64,000 bases of DNA. Origin: an uncultured Agathobacter sp. (GTDB lineage Bacteria > Bacillota > Clostridia > Lachnospirales > Lachnospiraceae). The DNA lies in the NCBI GenBank assembly GCA_934365945.1, contig CAKRNE010000002.1:323467-387466 (forward strand). Reading direction: 5' to 3'. The translations under genes and the position numbers were made by a program. Under the pieces are notes generated by a model that saw nothing but the letters and a program-made list of their open reading frames with translations, had not been told where the DNA came from and searched no databases. Positions 50,298 to 60,111 of the stretch are shown here, piece after piece. The first letter of the stretch is position 1; the number at the start of each line of letters is the position of its first letter.

Positions 50298-51858
50298 CTC
50301 TCTCATACCCCTTTGCTCGTACTCTTTGACCGAGTGTTGGGTCAACACCTGTTCTCTTTACGCTTTGCTTTATTGATGCCGTCACACCCTTAACTTCCAA
50401 TTTCTTACGATTTCTATAACCGCTATCATTTTTACGCTTTTCATATTCTTCGAGCCGTTGCATAATTGACATCTTAAGAGAATTATCTTCAGATGGATAA
50501 GTATCATGAACCCTATCAATATCATCCAACAATACGTCAAATTCACCTTTAGTAAAGCAATAGTCATAATTATTTCGAGTACTTTGAAGACCTTTTTTCT
50601 TATACAAATCCTTAAAAGCATCCTTACCAATAATACTTTGCATTTTTTCAGCAATATCTACTAAAGTTCCATATGATCTAGCAAACATTTCATATCCATT
50701 CTTTTCAAGAATCTGTAGTGCTAATAATTCGGTAGCTCCCTCATTAATTCCTCGATTGCGGATTTTACCATTTCTATATTCCAAGAAACCTTCATGCGGC
50801 GTTACACTATCATCTGAACTCATATGTAAGAGCTCATGCACATAAGTAGACATCAACTTTAAAAACGGTGCCTTAGTATCCTTGCGAACAACAACTTCAC
50901 CATTCTGATAAAAACCCCCGGAATGAAGCTTTTTATCCAGCGTTTCTGGGCTATCATCAGGATACTTGTTTACGATTTCTTCATCCGAAAGTAAATATAT
51001 GTTTTTTGCAGCCTCTTGTAACTGTTTCTCCGATAGAATGTCCGAAAATTCACTTGCAACCAGTGATAAAGCAGTTTTACACAAGATATCATGAGTCTGT
51101 GCATCGACTTCATTAGAATGCAAATGATGAAAACGAGTATATGTTTTGTCAAACTTCGATTGTTTCGAGAAGGCGGAAGAAAAGAATTCTTTCGCCTTAG
51201 TCTTTATTTTTTCACCAATAGTTTTTGCTGGCTCAGCATTTGGGATTGAAAAACTCGCAATGCCTTTAGCAGCAATAATATCAGCAACAATTCCTGCAAT
51301 GACGCCAGTGTTATTCAATTGATCTCCGTATTCATTTATGTTTTGAGCTCTTGAATAGCTTAAATCCGATAACATTGCACTACCCAACTCTACGAAAGAC
51401 ATACTTCCCTCAGAATGTTGAACATCTGACGCTTTCCTTAATCCTCCGTCTTCCTCGGTTAAAAGTTTTCTTATTTCGGCCAGTTCATCCAATCTTCTTT
51501 CAGTAGATGACCGATCTATACTGCTCTTTGCCGACAAATCAGATTTGCTATCTATTTGATTTAATTTATCAAGATTTTTTGCAAGTGCATCTGCATATTG
51601 ATCAACTTCATCTACAGTCTCGGATGTTTCCTTTTGAACCGTATCTTTTCGCTCTTGTATCTCCAGTCTGTCACCTTCCAGCGCAGATGCCATTTTATTA
51701 ACCTGGGAAACATCTGAGTCATCTCTTAAATACCCCTCTAATACACTTCTGATTGAAGATATATCTTCGGTATTATTTCTTTCAGCATTCCCAAGGTCTG
51801 TTCTCTCATCAACAATTTCTGTTGATTTGCTACTTAGATTTTCTAATTTTGTACCCAT
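50290..51858 (-). CDS. Coiled-coil gluzincin metallopeptidase, candidate effector
   Basis: A 522-residue protein in two parts. Residues 1-150 are a charged coiled-coil stalk without membrane helices (LEGYLRDDSDVSQV, RLDELAEIRKLLTEE). A short hydrophobic segment (about 175-200, TGVIAGIVADIIAAKGIASF) follows. The C-terminal half is a zinc peptidase: HELLH (H341, E342, H345) and the third ligand E373 in NEGATE, the gluzincin pattern. Metallopeptidase activity is well supported; substrate unknown. The ATG at 51858 lies after AAGG; the TTG at 51867 is a weaker choice. It lies between the HerA gene and its overlapping partner. Confidence 0.75.
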   Translation of the reverse strand: MGTKLENLSSKSTEIVDERTDLGNAERNNTEDISSIRSVLEGYLRDDSDVSQVNKMASALEGDRLEIQERKDTVQKETSETVDEVDQYADALAKNLDKLNQIDSKSDLSAKSSIDRSSTERRLDELAEIRKLLTEEDGGLRKASDVQHSEGSMSFVELGSAMLSDLSYSRAQNINEYGDQLNNTGVIAGIVADIIAAKGIASFSIPNAEPAKTIGEKIKTKAKEFFSSAFSKQSKFDKTYTRFHHLHSNEVDAQTHDILCKTALSLVASEFSDILSEKQLQEAAKNIYLLSDEEIVNKYPDDSPETLDKKLHSGGFYQNGEVVVRKDTKAPFLKLMSTYVHELLHMSSDDSVTPHEGFLEYRNGKIRNRGINEGATELLALQILEKNGYEMFARSYGTLVDIAEKMQSIIGKDAFKDLYKKKGLQSTRNNYDYCFTKGEFDVLLDDIDRVHDTYPSEDNSLKMSIMQRLEEYEKRKNDSGYRNRKKLEVKGVTASIKQSVKRTGVDPTLGQRVRAKGYERDD

Positions 51859-51888
51859 TTTTCTCAACCTTGGTTCATTGTTTTTTGA

Positions 51889-54800
51889 CTAGCTATATTG
51901 TTCGGTTTCACTTTGGAATGCAGATGATAGCTTTTCCTTTATATTCCAACTTTCCATCTCTTTTCCAAATCTTTGATATCTATAATCAAACATATCAAAA
52001 CTCTTAGACATGCTCTCATAGAACCTTTTTCTTAAATCCGCTGTGTTTATCAGAATATTTGCAATTCTTTTACGATACATTTCGTTCTGAATGAAATAAC
52101 CTTTTTCTTTTACCAGAAGTTCTTCAATTTCTTCAAAGAAAGTGCTTATTTTCGGAATCAATGCATTACGTCTTTTGAGGATTCTCAAAGCAGTGTCTTG
52201 AGCTTTTTGCACCAACGGATTATCTGATTCTTCTTCTGAAAGCACGGCATCGAGAGACAAATTATTATCAGTGCAATACTTCGATACATCCTTTAAATCA
52301 TTTTTTATTTTTTGATTTACTGCCAAAATACGTTGTGTTTCCTCTTTAAGCTTTCTTAGTTCTCCCTCATACTTTCCGCATACAATGCTTGAACTGCGTG
52401 AAAGAACACTTTTATAACCTTTGGTGTTCCACAAAAGAATCCGCAATTCTTGGTTTGAGGGTGATTTTGTTGATGCCATACCATTTTCCCATTGGCACAT
52501 TTTTGCTTTGAACGGCCTTAATAATCCCTCAAAAGTTATGAGTGCTTCGCCAGGGAGAAATGTAGCCATCTGTTCCAATTGTGTCCCCGTAGCAGACATC
52601 GTACCACCAAGTAGTTCTCGGTCATCTTCCGCTGTTATTCTGTGTCCAATTTTTAAACCAGTGTTTTTAATAACTTCTGGAGCCATTGCAGTTGGTAACT
52701 GATCTGCTATTACGATACCTTCTTTAAGTGCTCGAACTTCTGCGAGCATTTTTACAACATAAGCAGTTGCGGCCATTTTAGGATCCGCATCTTCTCCGGT
52801 TATTTCCTGGGCTACAGGTCCAATTAGATTATGTGCTTCCTCAAAGAAAATAACATGTCTAAGCTCTTTTCCATCTGCGTTTGGAGTTATCTTTAGAGAT
52901 TCTCTGATTAAGGTGGAAAGCAAAAGTGAGAGAAAATTACTAGGACCAGACCCCATCGCCTCTAGTTCAATAAGAGCAGGTTTTTTCAACCATTCCTCTG
53001 GAGCCACGCTTGACTTAGCCACATTGAATACATCGCCCATCTCTCGCCTGAGCAGACTTCCTATTCTAACCTGAAGAATACTCTTTAAGTTACCTTTGAT
53101 TTCACCTTCATAATCAGTTTTTTCTACCTCGACTTCCAACTTATCGTATAACTCTTGCATAGTTGGATAAGGAAGTGTCACCCCATCATTAATTGTATCT
53201 GGGTACCAACCTTTGTCCCTATAAATAGCTTCGATAGAATAATCAATCATGAAAGGAGCCGGAGGTGCTAAAGAAAACGCACCTTCAAATACTGCCATTA
53301 AGTTTCTGATATGCTCCGAAAGAGACATACCTTTAGGGAACTCAAATGGGTTAATATGAAGGGGAAAAAACGTTCCTGATGATGGAGAAAAGATTAGCAT
53401 CTCTTCAAGGCCAGCCGTTCGAGCCAATGCACGATATTCTTGTTTAGCCGGCTCAAAAATCAAAAATGGAATCTTAAATTTTTTCCATAATGTTGATGTA
53501 AGATGGAGCATACTAGTAGTCTTTCCGGAACCTGGAACACCAGCTAAAAAGGCATGTTTTTTAAACAAATCAATAGGGAAAACCACATCGTATCCATTAT
53601 CGTCAACTGCTATCTTCATACCATCTTCATCAAACGATGGCGCTGTCTCTTTGGGAATTTCGATAACTTCACCGTCAAAAAGAGCCGGAAACACAAAAAA
53701 CGGAAGAATCTCGTCAATTGTGAAAAGGTTAGGCATAAATCGCAGATAATTGATTACTCCATCTTGTGCAATATCAATTGGTCTTTCTAACCCATAGTAG
53801 ACAGAGAAACGGGTTTCAGCTTCTTTTGAAGTCATTGTTTTTATCGTATAACTTCCTTCTTCAAGAGCTTCCGCCCCAGCGGCATCAACTATTAATTCTG
53901 CAACATCTCTTTGATTTGCCATAGCAATAATATTGGCTCTAAAATGGGGAGAAGACTCATATGACTCAATCAGCTTGTTATAATATTTAAGGGTTTCCTC
54001 CGCATTTTCATCACGATTTACAGTTATTCCGGCTGAACTCTTAAGTGCTTTCATGCTTGTACGATTTCTCAATTCCTGTACAGGGAGTACTTCCCTTAAA
54101 CGCATTGCGTAATCCGATGCATAAAGATCAACTCGAAAAGTCACTGGAGATTTAAGCCCTTGCATAAGTTTCAGCATGCTGAAGAGGCGCGCATCTTCAT
54201 TCATTTCCCAAGCGGCTACGCGGTAATACCTTAAGTCATTATCATCAGGCAGAATAACAGATGGCTGTACGAAGAATTCTCTTTTGCCAAGCGTAGAAAG
54301 GAAATCATACCGTCTGTTATCAATTTTCAATCCATTTTCTTCTACAGACAATTCTGAACTTAGTTCTAAAAGAGTTTCGTCATTCACCCGAATAGAATAC
54401 CGTATTTTTTTCGCTTCATTAGAATTCAGAAACACTTTCCATTTTTCTATTTCTTTATCTTTGCCTTCTATGTTTACAATGCTTTTTCCCTCTAAGCATT
54501 GCCCTTTAATAGTAGTGCTTGCAGTAATTTCGTATCTGCCAGAATCAATACCCAAGTGATTTTTAACCCGAATATAAAATCTATTGTCTTCTTCCTCGAA
54601 CTTAACTAATTTAACAGATTCGCAGCTAACAATATTGTAATAAGGGCTTATCGATGAATTTTGAATCAATTCTTTTGTATGAAAAAGTGCATCTTCTAAT
54701 CCAGTTGCAACCAAAGCTACAGACATTTTTTTACCATTTGGCAATTCGGGATTATACATGTACAAAAGATGAAAAAACACCCTTGATAACAGACCTTTTC

Positions 54801-54927
54801 GATTAAGTTGTCTTAAAAAGCTACTATGTTTTTTTAGGACGCCTTCTACTCCAGCCTCGTCCAAAGACATATATTTTGATAAAGATAAGTCCGGAACTTG
54901 GTCAAGTTCAAAATACCAATAAGCCAT
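51889..54927 (-). CDS. HerA/DUF87-type ATPase
   Basis: A 1012-residue HerA/VirB4-like P-loop ATPase. The first 430 residues are a family-specific region with a beta-rich section (about 110-200) and an AMANQR-containing alpha/beta part; the ATPase core has Walker A GVPGSGKTTS (K469), Walker B VIFFEEAHN (E696, E697), and a sensor-like GIVIADQLPTAM followed by KIGHRITAEDDREL. The last 200 residues are coiled coil. Such hexameric motors pump DNA or proteins. The ATG at 54927 follows AAGGGG by eight bases; the GTG at 54936 is less likely. It starts 12 bases after the coiled-coil gene and is co-transcribed. Confidence 0.88.
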   Translation of the reverse strand: MAYWYFELDQVPDLSLSKYMSLDEAGVEGVLKKHSSFLRQLNRKGLLSRVFFHLLYMYNPELPNGKKMSVALVATGLEDALFHTKELIQNSSISPYYNIVSCESVKLVKFEEEDNRFYIRVKNHLGIDSGRYEITASTTIKGQCLEGKSIVNIEGKDKEIEKWKVFLNSNEAKKIRYSIRVNDETLLELSSELSVEENGLKIDNRRYDFLSTLGKREFFVQPSVILPDDNDLRYYRVAAWEMNEDARLFSMLKLMQGLKSPVTFRVDLYASDYAMRLREVLPVQELRNRTSMKALKSSAGITVNRDENAEETLKYYNKLIESYESSPHFRANIIAMANQRDVAELIVDAAGAEALEEGSYTIKTMTSKEAETRFSVYYGLERPIDIAQDGVINYLRFMPNLFTIDEILPFFVFPALFDGEVIEIPKETAPSFDEDGMKIAVDDNGYDVVFPIDLFKKHAFLAGVPGSGKTTSMLHLTSTLWKKFKIPFLIFEPAKQEYRALARTAGLEEMLIFSPSSGTFFPLHINPFEFPKGMSLSEHIRNLMAVFEGAFSLAPPAPFMIDYSIEAIYRDKGWYPDTINDGVTLPYPTMQELYDKLEVEVEKTDYEGEIKGNLKSILQVRIGSLLRREMGDVFNVAKSSVAPEEWLKKPALIELEAMGSGPSNFLSLLLSTLIRESLKITPNADGKELRHVIFFEEAHNLIGPVAQEITGEDADPKMAATAYVVKMLAEVRALKEGIVIADQLPTAMAPEVIKNTGLKIGHRITAEDDRELLGGTMSATGTQLEQMATFLPGEALITFEGLLRPFKAKMCQWENGMASTKSPSNQELRILLWNTKGYKSVLSRSSSIVCGKYEGELRKLKEETQRILAVNQKIKNDLKDVSKYCTDNNLSLDAVLSEEESDNPLVQKAQDTALRILKRRNALIPKISTFFEEIEELLVKEKGYFIQNEMYRKRIANILINTADLRKRFYESMSKSFDMFDYRYQRFGKEMESWNIKEKLSSAFQSETEQYS

Positions 54928-54939
54928 TATACTCACCCC

Positions 54940-55431
54940 TTATCCAAATAAACTTTCAATTCTATTCAGTATCTCCTGAGAATGGGATTCTAATTGTGAC
55001 TCAGTGTCCTCTGTCTCTTTCTCCATGTCGGAGTATTCGTCTACACTTTTACGCAATGACCCCTCAACATTTGCAGCTGCATTTCGTGCAAGATCTGTTG
55101 TGCTTTGCATTTCTCGGACCTTGTCAGCAGCGCTTTCTACATTTCTTTTTTCTGCTGACACTTCTCCTTTATTGTTTTCGAGATCTTGATTTGCTTCATT
55201 TACAACTGATTCTACTTCCTCCTGATGTGCCTGTTTTCCAGCCTCAAGGTACGAATCGTTTAAACTTTCAGCCATTTCAACATCTTCATCATCCTCTAGA
55301 CTTATGCTATCAATAAGACTTTTTACAGTCTGGAGTTCCTGATAACGCTGTTCACCTTTCTGAAGGCCACCGTCACCTTTTTCCCTGCCTTTTTCAATAG
55401 CATTTACTTTATTTTCCTTAAAGCTACCCAT
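54940..55431 (-). CDS. Coiled-coil protein (163 aa)
   Basis: A 163-residue, strongly charged, almost entirely helical protein with no cysteine, membrane helix or signal peptide. It has long heptad stretches (about 30-155). Its region SLIDSISLEDDEDVEMAESL (about 38-57) resembles the start of the metallopeptidase stalk (SVLEGYLRDDSDVSQVNKM), and TTDLARNAA later resembles KSDLSAKSS, so the two may share a targeting or docking fold. AGGAGG precedes the ATG. It lies between the two ATPase genes, where a substrate, adaptor or filament component would fit. Confidence 0.65.
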   Translation of the reverse strand: MGSFKENKVNAIEKGREKGDGGLQKGEQRYQELQTVKSLIDSISLEDDEDVEMAESLNDSYLEAGKQAHQEEVESVVNEANQDLENNKGEVSAEKRNVESAADKVREMQSTTDLARNAAANVEGSLRKSVDEYSDMEKETEDTESQLESHSQEILNRIESLFG

Positions 55432-55470
55432 CTACCAAAACCTCCTTGTGCTTTGATGTTTTCAGTTTTA

Positions 55471-55515
55471 ATATCACCGATGATCTGGAACAGCTACACA
55501 AATCACCGGTGATAT
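55471..55515. repeat. 9-bp hairpin between the FtsK-like and coiled-coil genes
   Basis: ATATCACCG (55471-55479) pairs with CGGTGATAT (55507-55515), 27-base loop, in the largest gap (98 bases) of the operon core. No clear T-run. It could be a partial terminator or processing site that lowers expression of genes downstream. Confidence 0.45.
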
Positions 55516-55529
55516 ATTTCACTGCCGAA

Positions 55530-58500
55530 TCATTTATATTCTTTGATTCTTTCACAAACCTTCTTCAACCAAGACTTATCTGGAGTTTTATAAGGTCTGA
55601 ATTTTTGGTTTCCGTTATAACTGTAAACCGCACCATTCTCTCGTATTTTTGATCCATCCGGTTCTTCAATAAAGTTTATTGAATCCTCATCCGACATAGT
55701 AAATGCAACTCTCATGTCAAAACTCGATAACATACTAGCATAATGTGCCATAAACACTTTGAAGTTATCTTCCCATACTAATCCGTTAATTCCAACAGAA
55801 GCTCCTCTCTGAAGAAGGTTCATAAACATTTCATGGGGTTTAACTGTAAGTTGCTGAGCTACATTTCCACCGAATTCATCGAATTCGTCCATCGAGACCT
55901 TATTTTGATACACATTGTTGCTTCTCAAATCTCTGGCTCTCTGAAGGCCATAGACAAGCATATATGCATCGCTTATTTCTTCAAGCCCTTTTTCTCTGCG
56001 GCTCAACGAATCATACAGCTTCTTAAATTCATCATTCGCATCATCAAAAGGAATGTATCGAATATAATCTTTCAATTGATCCGCAACTTCTTTTAATACA
56101 TCTCTTTCCTCGTATTCCTCAATCGGAGCATAGTCAAATAAGTAGATAACTTGATTTTGAGGCTTCTTATATCCATTTTTAGAGAGCACATGCAAAGCCA
56201 TGCTTAACACAGCGAAGCAGAACATTGTACGAGCTTTTTGCTCATCATTTCCAATTACCAGAAGATTTGATCCAGTTTTGTTCCTGAATCTCATTCTCAT
56301 ATTGTTAACAAGCTTAAGCGCCTCTCCGACCATAAGTTTATTTTCTTCAAAATCAACTTCTTCACCATTGCAAAATCTTTGGAATGGATTGTAGATGTTA
56401 TCTTCAACATTTGATAACATAATCCTTGTTTCTGGATAACCAAATCGAGGCATATTTTCTGAAATATAAGACAGATACTTATCTTGTTCATCTTGCTCAA
56501 TATATGCAACTCTAAAGATTGTATTTGCAATAATATTTCCACAATCAGAATTGTAAACAGCTTGTCCCGGGTTTTCTGCCGATAACAGATCAACACCATC
56601 ATTATCATTTCCCAGTACAAACTTTGCGTCTGATTTAGGGCATTTCAATGCGATTCGAACACCAACCTGCCCCCATACGCCATTACTAATTCCACCAATA
56701 TTCGCCATTGTTTGAGAGGCCAAAATCACATGGATACCAAATGCACGGCCTTGTCGTATTATTTGCTCCAAATACACAGACGAATGTTTGCTCATGCTAT
56801 CATTTGTATCTTTAGAGAACAGAACATGGAATTCATCAATGATAAGGAGTATTCTCGGAAGTTTCTTCCCAGATTTTGCTCTATAGTCATTAACATTATC
56901 AACATTAATTCCTTTAAATAAATCTGCTCGCTTGCTTTGTTCACGATCCAAGTACTCAAGAACACTACAACCAAATTCGCGTTCACTCTCAATTGCTATG
57001 ACCTTAAAGTTTTCAAGTGAATAATTCGCATATATTTTGAATTCAACACCTCGCTTAAAGTCCACTAAGAAAATCTGCAACTGATCTGCTGGATATTTGA
57101 TGAGTGCACTCATGATTATTGTATGAAGCAAGCTTGATTTACCGGAACCAGTCTGGCCTGCAACCAACGCATGATGACTTCCACCGATGCCAAAACGAAG
57201 ATTTTGGATAATATTCGCACCATGCACACCGATAGGAATAGACAACTCCTCAGAACAATCACCCTTAAACCACTCATCCTTATCCGGTACAATTTTCGCA
57301 AAGTCAACAACGATTTTGTCAGCAGATTTAATTCCTGATTTTAGAGCACTCAGAATGCCTTCCATTTTATCCATTTCAGGCATTTCAAAGCCCTTCCAAA
57401 TCATCTTTCTTCCTTTAACGGAATTATCAGCATAATTTACTATAGAACCATCCGGTGAATAATCAAAAAATTGGAATCCTCGCTCAACATTTTCGATTAA
57501 CGGACGAGAGCGTTCTGGAATTTTGATAAACTGATCTTCATTCCTGTAGATAATAGTAAACACACCACACTTTGGACCCGATGCAATGATTTGCTCTAAT
57601 AACCCTAATGATTGCTCTGTCATGCCTGCGGGATAATCCATCAAACAAATAATCTGGTATGCTTCTGCGTTTTGATCTGCTATTTTATTGTACTCAAAGA
57701 TATTGTCATACTTTCCCTGGAGACATCTCTGTGTAACATTTGAAATATGATCTGTCATAATTCTTAATTTTTCTTCAACATCCTTTGGATCAGACCATAT
57801 CTTTCCATTAATTACCTCGCTCACCTGGTCATCTGTATCTACCAAGTTATTAAACAAAGCAAAGCTGTCTCCAAGCTTCACCGGGTCAACAAATGTGAAC
57901 TTAGCTTTTCCAGGAGGTAACATCATAAAAATTCTCATGCCAAGATTACGAGCATCTTCGACCACTTTAGTCCTATTGCTTTCCTTGTATCTAAATAAGT
58001 AGTTAAACTTCGAATCAAATTGTGCACAATTTGGAATGTACAATCTTCCCTCCCTGTACATGAAATAGAAGTATTGGTCTAAAATTTCCTTTGTGTATTC
58101 ACATAAATTCCAATCCGAAACATCATACTCCAATGTGCTCAGATACAAGTTTTGTGGCATATCTTTTGCACATTCAAAGTTAACAAAAGACGGTTCTAAT
58201 GCGTACAAACGGATATACTCATCCCTTAATTCATCAGGATTAAATTCCGAGCAAAAGCGCTCAACAATTTTATCCAACTGACTCTTTTTCCCTGAAATCG
58301 CTTCCTCTTCGGCTGCCTCTGTTTTTGCACGTGAAGCTTCTTTCTGTTGGGCAAAACTAGCAGACATCTCATTCAGTTTACGAACAGATGCTTCCCACTC
58401 ATCTTCCATGCTTATATGAGAAGCCTCGCCAGCATTTTGAAATTCACTTCTTACACTATCCTTGTTACCACTAATGTATGATAACAGACTAGATTTCTCC

Positions 58501-59033
58501 TGATTCAAAACCTGTTCTGCATATCTGCACAATGAATAAAGCTGTGAACATGCAACCGAAATCTGTTTTTTCTTACCGTCTCGAATAGCTATATTAACCG
58601 CATTAGCTAAACCAATAAAATCTGCCTTCCCAGAAATTAAATCATCAACAGTTATATTAGTCTGCTGAGCTTGAGTTACCTTGGAAGCATCATACTCAGC
58701 CTTATTCGTAATACTGTTCTCTGCACTCGCAATTAAAGATAATACTTCCTTACATTTCTGAAGGCGAGTAAAATACTCCTTTTTACTACTGATATCGTTG
58801 GATAGTATCGTATCAATGTTGCTTTGATAATTTGTCAGAACAGACTTACTCTTTGAAACACATGAACTCTGAACTTGAGCCAGTCTATTCTGTACCTCAT
58901 GCCATTCCGATTGTTCCTTTGAATCGCGTGAGGAAATCATACTATCAGCCGCAGAAAGGGTAGATCTGACATCTTTATCCAACGATCCTAATTTAGTTAA
59001 AAATCTGACAAATAATTCTGCTGTATATTCCAT
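55530..59033 (-). CDS. FtsK/SpoIIIE-type motor ATPase without membrane helices
   Basis: A 1167-residue protein. Residues 1-270 are coiled coil, lacking the membrane helices of true FtsK and the FHA domains of EssC. Residues 270-600 are an alpha/beta region, perhaps a degenerate first ATPase unit. The active FtsK/SpoIIIE core has Walker A GQTGSGKSS (K632), Walker B ILLIIDEFHVLF (D733, E734) and LASQTMANIGG. A third, degenerate unit lies at about 930-1130. The chain of units recalls EssC-like secretion motors, and the lack of a membrane anchor implies docking to the membrane proteins encoded next to it. The ATG at 59033 follows AAAGGAG; the GTG at 59045 overlaps that site. Confidence 0.88.
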   Translation of the reverse strand: MEYTAELFVRFLTKLGSLDKDVRSTLSAADSMISSRDSKEQSEWHEVQNRLAQVQSSCVSKSKSVLTNYQSNIDTILSNDISSKKEYFTRLQKCKEVLSLIASAENSITNKAEYDASKVTQAQQTNITVDDLISGKADFIGLANAVNIAIRDGKKKQISVACSQLYSLCRYAEQVLNQEKSSLLSYISGNKDSVRSEFQNAGEASHISMEDEWEASVRKLNEMSASFAQQKEASRAKTEAAEEEAISGKKSQLDKIVERFCSEFNPDELRDEYIRLYALEPSFVNFECAKDMPQNLYLSTLEYDVSDWNLCEYTKEILDQYFYFMYREGRLYIPNCAQFDSKFNYLFRYKESNRTKVVEDARNLGMRIFMMLPPGKAKFTFVDPVKLGDSFALFNNLVDTDDQVSEVINGKIWSDPKDVEEKLRIMTDHISNVTQRCLQGKYDNIFEYNKIADQNAEAYQIICLMDYPAGMTEQSLGLLEQIIASGPKCGVFTIIYRNEDQFIKIPERSRPLIENVERGFQFFDYSPDGSIVNYADNSVKGRKMIWKGFEMPEMDKMEGILSALKSGIKSADKIVVDFAKIVPDKDEWFKGDCSEELSIPIGVHGANIIQNLRFGIGGSHHALVAGQTGSGKSSLLHTIIMSALIKYPADQLQIFLVDFKRGVEFKIYANYSLENFKVIAIESEREFGCSVLEYLDREQSKRADLFKGINVDNVNDYRAKSGKKLPRILLIIDEFHVLFSKDTNDSMSKHSSVYLEQIIRQGRAFGIHVILASQTMANIGGISNGVWGQVGVRIALKCPKSDAKFVLGNDNDGVDLLSAENPGQAVYNSDCGNIIANTIFRVAYIEQDEQDKYLSYISENMPRFGYPETRIMLSNVEDNIYNPFQRFCNGEEVDFEENKLMVGEALKLVNNMRMRFRNKTGSNLLVIGNDEQKARTMFCFAVLSMALHVLSKNGYKKPQNQVIYLFDYAPIEEYEERDVLKEVADQLKDYIRYIPFDDANDEFKKLYDSLSRREKGLEEISDAYMLVYGLQRARDLRSNNVYQNKVSMDEFDEFGGNVAQQLTVKPHEMFMNLLQRGASVGINGLVWEDNFKVFMAHYASMLSSFDMRVAFTMSDEDSINFIEEPDGSKIRENGAVYSYNGNQKFRPYKTPDKSWLKKVCERIKEYK

Positions 59034-59055
59034 TATAATCTGCACTCCTTTCTGA

Positions 59056-60111
59056 TTAATTGTTTGAAGCTATTTCATTATCATTTTCAGCAATCATCGC
59101 ACACCTTACTTCGCTAATGATTTCCTCAAATTTCCTTGCTCCAATCAACAGTCGAACACTGTTAAAATCGTAATTCGCCAACGAACGCATAGCTAACTGA
59201 TGTCTTTTTTCTATACGTTCAATCTCTGAAACGGTGGATTTAACTCTGTTTTCATAAGATTTCAATTCCGACAGTTTCGTAGATATCTTCGAACTAATAG
59301 AATCGCGCTCTTGAACCTTACTATTAAATGTTCCAATCCAAGGTAATTGCTTTCTCATTTGTTCAATCTCTTTTTTACTACTATCTGACTGATTCAGAAC
59401 ATCGCCAAGTCTGACCAAATACTTATGCAGTTCTTCTGCAGTCAATTCACTAAGCTTATATATCTGATTTTTTATACTAGATGCAGAGTTCTTCGCACTA
59501 TCTAGCGCTATTCTATGTTCATTAAGGAGAAGCTTACAGTCTTGTTCGATAACATACATCTCTTGCTCAAGCTTTTCCAACTGCGTCCATAAATCAAAAA
59601 GTTCTTTCTGTCTAGTTTGAATTTCTAAAGCAAATTCGCTTTGACATCTTACAATAGGTGTAGCGGCTTTTTCTTCATATTCATGTCTATTAACCGCCGT
59701 CTCAAAAGCTACACGAATAGCCTCAATCAACTTTTTAACATTATCATATGCTGCTTTTTCAGCTGCCGATCCATATCTGTATGCATTATAAAAGTCAGCT
59801 GCATCCTCACACGGAACACCTTTTTGGATGAGTTCAGCATCAGTTTTACATTCATTTTTAGCTAGAAATCTCATCCAAAACACAGAAGAACACGTTGGCA
59901 TCCATCTTAAAACAACACGTGACTTTTCGATTAATTGAGAAAACTTACCAGATATCAAAAGATCTGTCATATCCGAAAATTCATCAGCCACATTCTCATG
60001 AACATTTATAACTTCATTCGCATTCTCAAAACCTATAGTATTTGCACAATATGGGCACTTCTCTGCCTTGTGAATTGTCTTCCCACACTTCGTACATGTA
60101 ACAACCATCAT
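59056..60111 (-). CDS. Zinc-ribbon coiled-coil protein (351 aa)
   Basis: A 351-residue soluble protein. The first 25 residues form a zinc ribbon (C6, C9, C19, C22 in CTKCGKTIHKAEKCPYC). A helical domain (about 40-130) contains WMPTCSSVFWMRFLAKNEC and EDAADFYNAYRYGS. Residues 135-330 are long coiled coil (LFDLWTQLEKLEQEMYVIEQ and others), with a short helical end. The ATG overlaps the stop of the preceding gene as ATGA, so the two are coupled. Zinc ribbons recur in three proteins of this operon. The likely role is a structural or adaptor subunit of the FtsK-like motor encoded next. Confidence 0.7.
   Translation of the reverse strand: MMVVTCTKCGKTIHKAEKCPYCANTIGFENANEVINVHENVADEFSDMTDLLISGKFSQLIEKSRVVLRWMPTCSSVFWMRFLAKNECKTDAELIQKGVPCEDAADFYNAYRYGSAAEKAAYDNVKKLIEAIRVAFETAVNRHEYEEKAATPIVRCQSEFALEIQTRQKELFDLWTQLEKLEQEMYVIEQDCKLLLNEHRIALDSAKNSASSIKNQIYKLSELTAEELHKYLVRLGDVLNQSDSSKKEIEQMRKQLPWIGTFNSKVQERDSISSKISTKLSELKSYENRVKSTVSEIERIEKRHQLAMRSLANYDFNSVRLLIGARKFEEIISEVRCAMIAENDNEIASNN

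Noticed and set aside
55530..59033. Assignment of the FtsK-like protein to a type VII (EssC) secretion system
   Set aside because: No FHA domains, no membrane helices, and no WXG100, EsaA, EssA, EssB or YukD-like genes are present.
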